Shown here piece after piece: positions 10,434-13,216 of a stretch of 13,216 bases of DNA. The DNA lies in NCBI GenBank assembly GCA_015688915.1, contig JAATGX010000130.1, positions 1-13,216 of the forward strand, read 5' to 3'. Each line of letters starts with the position of its first letter. The stretch's first letter is position 1. A program made the position numbers and the translations under genes. The notes under the pieces were generated by a model, which was not told the DNA's origin, did no database searches, and was given only the letters and a program-made list of their open reading frames with translations. Origin of the DNA: Desulfuromonadales bacterium. Its GTDB lineage: Bacteria > Desulfobacterota > Desulfuromonadia > Geobacterales > Pseudopelobacteraceae.

Positions 10434-11453
10434 CTACCTGATGAACGCGAGTACCTCCCGGATAAACCGCTCCCTGGCCTCGAAATGGGGAATGTGCCCC
10501 ACATTGGGCAGTTCTACGAGCGCTGCACCGGGAATGAGCTGTGCCGTCTTCCGGCCCAGCTCCGGGTACTGCCCCGCAAAGGGGAGCAGATCCTTTCTCG
10601 CCCTGGCCTTACCCACCACAGTCCTGTCCGCCTGACCGATCACCAGCAGGGTCTTTGTCTTCACGTTGGCGAATTCATGGCAGACCGGCTGCTCGTAAAT
10701 CATCTGATAGGTCAGTGCGGAGGACATGGCCAGCCGCGGATACTCGGCGCCCAGTTTCCAGCGGACCGCCACCTTCACGTACTCGTCATATTCCGGTTGC
10801 CACCGCGCATAGTAGCCCCTGTGATAGGTGCGGATGCCCTGTTCGGTTGCGCCCAGCTCGTTCCTGTACAGCTCCTCCAGCGGGGCGTAGGGCACGATGG
10901 CACGGTAATCCTCCAGCCCGATCGGATTCTCCAGGACGAGGTGCGTCACGGATTGCGGATACATGAGGGTGAAGCGGGTCGCCAGCATGCCGCCCATGGA
11001 ATGGCCGACAACCACCACCTTGTCAATCCCCAGCGTATCCAGGAGCTTTTTCGTGTTGGCCGCCAGCAGGTGAAAGCTGTAATGGATGGAGGGCTTGGAC
11101 GACTTGCCGAAGCCGATCTGGTCAGGCACAACCACCCGGTAGCCATCTTCCGTCAAGGCGTTGATGGTATCCTTCCAGTAGGCGCCGAAGAAGTTCTTGC
11201 CATGAAGGAGCAACACCGTCCTGCCGCGATCCGGTCCCGTTGGAGGCACATCCATGTAGGCCATGTTCAGGTCCTGCCCCTCGATGTTCAAGGGAAGCAG
11301 ACGGACCTGGTACGGGTAACGGTACTCCTCCATGCTGATGGACAGCGGCTCAAGCCCTGTGCCGGCGGCCATTGCGGGAAGAGCGGGCAGGGCCATCACC
11401 AGGCACGCCGTGACTATGGCGGCCATCCCTTTGAATGTCCTTGTTGACCTCAT
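10434..11453 (-). CDS. Secreted alpha/beta-fold hydrolase
   Basis: 339 residues. The N terminus MRSTRTFKGMAAIVTACLVMALPALPAMAAG is a signal peptide, so the enzyme acts outside the cytoplasm. The alpha/beta-hydrolase core follows: LLLHGKNFFGAYW (81-93) with the HG oxyanion element, VVPDQIGFGKSSKP (108-121), and the nucleophile elbow VVVGHSMGGMLA with Ser152. The lid region is 180-260, then Asp276 in VIGQADRTV and His320 in LPNVGHIPHFEARERF complete the triad. This order is that of epoxide-hydrolase/lipase/haloalkane-dehalogenase relatives; the substrate cannot be told. AGGAGG lies 7 bases before the ATG at 11453; the upstream in-frame ATG at 11495 would add 14 residues before the signal peptide. 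Its start is 62 bases from the end of the chemotaxis gene on the same strand, so cotranscription is possible. Confidence 0.88.
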   Translation of the reverse strand: MRSTRTFKGMAAIVTACLVMALPALPAMAAGTGLEPLSISMEEYRYPYQVRLLPLNIEGQDLNMAYMDVPPTGPDRGRTVLLLHGKNFFGAYWKDTINALTEDGYRVVVPDQIGFGKSSKPSIHYSFHLLAANTKKLLDTLGIDKVVVVGHSMGGMLATRFTLMYPQSVTHLVLENPIGLEDYRAIVPYAPLEELYRNELGATEQGIRTYHRGYYARWQPEYDEYVKVAVRWKLGAEYPRLAMSSALTYQMIYEQPVCHEFANVKTKTLLVIGQADRTVVGKARARKDLLPFAGQYPELGRKTAQLIPGAALVELPNVGHIPHFEARERFIREVLAFIR

Positions 11454-11515
11454 TACGGAACCTCCTTTACCGGCGGACCTGCGTCCGGTTTTCAAACGTG
11501 AACCGGGCTCAGGTA

Positions 11516-13192
11516 CTACTGGGCCCTGAAGCGGCCCATCTCGGTCTGAAGGGCTTCTATCTGTCCCGAGAGCTTCAGCAGGATCTCGTCGATGACCAGG
11601 GTCGATGAAACGTGCATCTCGGTTGAATCCTCGAAATCCCTGAGCGATTCACCGATCCGCTGCGCACTGGCCGACTGGAGCAGGGATGCCTGGCAGATCT
11701 CCGCAACCAGGGTGTTCATATTCCCGCTGTCATTAACGACCTGGCCGGCTGAACCTTTGTGACTGCTGATGGAATGCATGACCTCTTGCGTGAGCTCCCT
11801 CATGCGCCCCACCGCGCTGGTAATCATCTTGCTGCCATAACTCTGTTCCTGGGTGGCGCGGGCGATCTGTTCCACCAGGTCCGCAACATTGGTCATTGCC
11901 CGCTGCACGGCATCGCTCGACGTTGCCTGGCTGACCGCGGTGGCGTTGATTTCGAACATCCGGGCGCTTGCCTCCTGGATGCCGTCGACGATTTTGCGCA
12001 ACGCCTCGCCGGACCGCTGGGAGAGCGCGCTCCCTTCCTCAATGCGTTGTTCGGAGAGCGCTATGGCCTTTACCGCGCGTTCGGTTTCCTCCCTGACCCC
12101 CAGGATGATTTCGGAAATTTCCCTGGTATGGCTTCCGGTCCGTTTCGCCAGTTGCTTGATCTCGCCGGCGACCACGGCAAAGCTTTTGCCCTTTTCCCCG
12201 GCTTGAGCGGCAATGATCGAGGCATTGAGCGACAGCAGATTGGTCTGCTCGGCCACCTCGTCGATGACGGAGAGGATCGTGCCGATGTTGGCCACCCTTC
12301 GGGAAAGGTTTTCGATGGCGTCGAAGGTGATGGAGGATGATGACCGGATTTCGTTCATGCCGGCAATGGTCGCATCCACGGCTTTCCACCCCTCCTCGGC
12401 ATCGTTTCTGACCGTCTCGGCTATGGCCGAGGTATCGGTGGCCTGGGTGCCGATGCGCCTGATCGCCAGATCCATCTCGCCCACCAGCTCCGATGTTCTG
12501 ACCGTATCCGTCGCCAGGACAGCGGTGTTGTCTTCAATATGGCGGACGGTCGTGGCCATTTCCATGATCGATGAACTGACCTCTTCAACCGAACGGACCA
12601 GCAGTTCCAGGTGAGCGGTGGTTGACTCCAGGCTTTGGGACATCTGCGTCATGGAGGCGGCATTGTTCAAGGAGAGGCTGGAGAGGTCGGCGACGGATGC
12701 CGATATATCCGCAATGGAGAGGTTGATTTCCCGGATGGCGGTGGAGGTCTGTTTGACCCCGTCCGCCTGCTTTGCGGCGGATGATACCCCCTTCTCCGAG
12801 ACATCCCTGAGGGTCGATGAGATACTCCTGAGTTCGGAAAGGGACGAGTGGACCTTGGTGATCGCCCCGGACAGCCGCTCCAGCATGGAATTGAAATTGT
12901 CGGCCAGAAGAGACATTTCGGTCTCGCCATCGAAATGGACGTGCTCCGTCAGCTCACCCTCGGCCGCCTTGTTCATGGCGTTGGAAATCTGTTTGATGCG
13001 CTTTGCCAGCTTCCTGGCGACAAGTATCCGGATGACCGCGGCCAGGGAGATGATGTTGATGCCGAACAGGGCCGCCAGCACCCCCCGGTGGGGTTCCGGC
13101 TGGATCAGGAAAAGGAGGCCTGCCAGGGAAAGGGCGATTCCCAGCGCGAGAAACGAACGGATGAAATTGGTCCCGGTTCTGAGTTTTTTCAC
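11516..13192 (-). CDS. Methyl-accepting chemotaxis protein with minimal periplasmic loop
   Basis: 558 residues. Two transmembrane helices (about 11-30 and 38-58) are separated by only about seven residues (QPEPHRG), so there is no ligand-binding domain. A HAMP-type linker follows at about 59-112 (ARKLAKRIKQISNAMNKAAEGELTEHV), then a long coiled-coil signalling domain. The hairpin tip that contacts CheA and CheW is VIDEVAEQTNLLSLNASIIAAQAGEKGKSFAVVAGEIKQLAKRT (309-352). SIIAAQ replaces the more usual AIEAARAGE wording. There is no C-terminal CheR/CheB-tethering pentapeptide; the protein ends MGRFRAQ. The start is a GTG at 13192 with GGGAGAG upstream; an ATG a few bases earlier is in another frame. 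It probably senses a membrane or cytoplasmic state, or signals with another receptor. No che genes are in the window. Confidence 0.9.
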   Translation of the reverse strand: MKKLRTGTNFIRSFLALGIALSLAGLLFLIQPEPHRGVLAALFGINIISLAAVIRILVARKLAKRIKQISNAMNKAAEGELTEHVHFDGETEMSLLADNFNSMLERLSGAITKVHSSLSELRSISSTLRDVSEKGVSSAAKQADGVKQTSTAIREINLSIADISASVADLSSLSLNNAASMTQMSQSLESTTAHLELLVRSVEEVSSSIMEMATTVRHIEDNTAVLATDTVRTSELVGEMDLAIRRIGTQATDTSAIAETVRNDAEEGWKAVDATIAGMNEIRSSSSITFDAIENLSRRVANIGTILSVIDEVAEQTNLLSLNASIIAAQAGEKGKSFAVVAGEIKQLAKRTGSHTREISEIILGVREETERAVKAIALSEQRIEEGSALSQRSGEALRKIVDGIQEASARMFEINATAVSQATSSDAVQRAMTNVADLVEQIARATQEQSYGSKMITSAVGRMRELTQEVMHSISSHKGSAGQVVNDSGNMNTLVAEICQASLLQSASAQRIGESLRDFEDSTEMHVSSTLVIDEILLKLSGQIEALQTEMGRFRAQ

Positions 13193-13216
13193 GCAGCATC
13201 TCTCCCATGGCCTGGA

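Noticed and set aside
10308..11447. A 379-codon plus-strand frame antisense to the hydrolase
   Set aside because: Shadow of the hydrolase gene; it runs through the hemB 3' end and the bidirectional terminator and has no family signature.
1..13216. A CRISPR array inside the window
   Set aside because: No regularly spaced direct repeats are present, and no second copy of the predicted repeat start was found. The array, if any, is outside.

Overview
The window looks like a piece of chromosome from a Geobacter-type bacterium (Desulfuromonadia/Geobacterales). The evidence is the combination of a 992-residue NAD-dependent glutamate dehydrogenase, a stand-alone B12-binding mutase subunit next to cobO, a zinc-type hemB, a LarA-type nickel racemase, a receptor-like MCP with almost no periplasmic domain, and a LexA-box-like site of the form published for Geobacter sulfurreducens. 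This placement is inference from gene content, not from a marker gene.

Left end (1 to about 2000) is accessory DNA with visibly lower GC than the rest (27/60 in bases 1-60 against 44/60 in bases 4081-4140). On the minus strand, running off the left edge, is the 5' end of a cas9 gene: 232 codons with the RuvC-I motif and the arginine-rich bridge helix. It has no stop inside the window, so an ORF search that needs a stop misses it. Divergent from it on the plus strand is a well-formed tracrRNA candidate: promoter, anti-repeat region, AATAAG, two stem-loops and a terminator hairpin with a T-run. Tail to tail with the tracrRNA is a BRO-N/DinD-like gene on the minus strand, preceded by the LexA-box-like palindrome. 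No intrinsic terminator is visible between this gene and cas9, so a DNA-damage-induced transcript could read antisense through the tracrRNA and on into cas9. The CRISPR array and cas1/cas2, if present, lie beyond the left edge.

Middle (2037-8076) is high-GC core metabolism. cobO and a methylmalonyl-CoA-mutase-type B12-binding subunit form a two-gene minus-strand operon with a good promoter (3103-3131) and terminator (1967-1996): one protein makes adenosylcobalamin, the other binds it. Diverging from them is the large NAD-glutamate dehydrogenase, followed by a small YtxH-like membrane protein, a long imperfect palindrome of repeat type, and a LarA-family protein that retains the complete catalytic residue set.

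Right end (8097-13192): an OmpA-type outer-membrane porin/peptidoglycan anchor (minus), divergent from hemB (plus), which makes porphobilinogen for heme and, in this setting, for cobalamin. A bidirectional terminator separates hemB from a secreted alpha/beta hydrolase, which lies 62 bases downstream of a methyl-accepting chemotaxis protein on the same strand. Strong bidirectional terminators (8042-8076 and 10363-10401) mark the converging gene ends.
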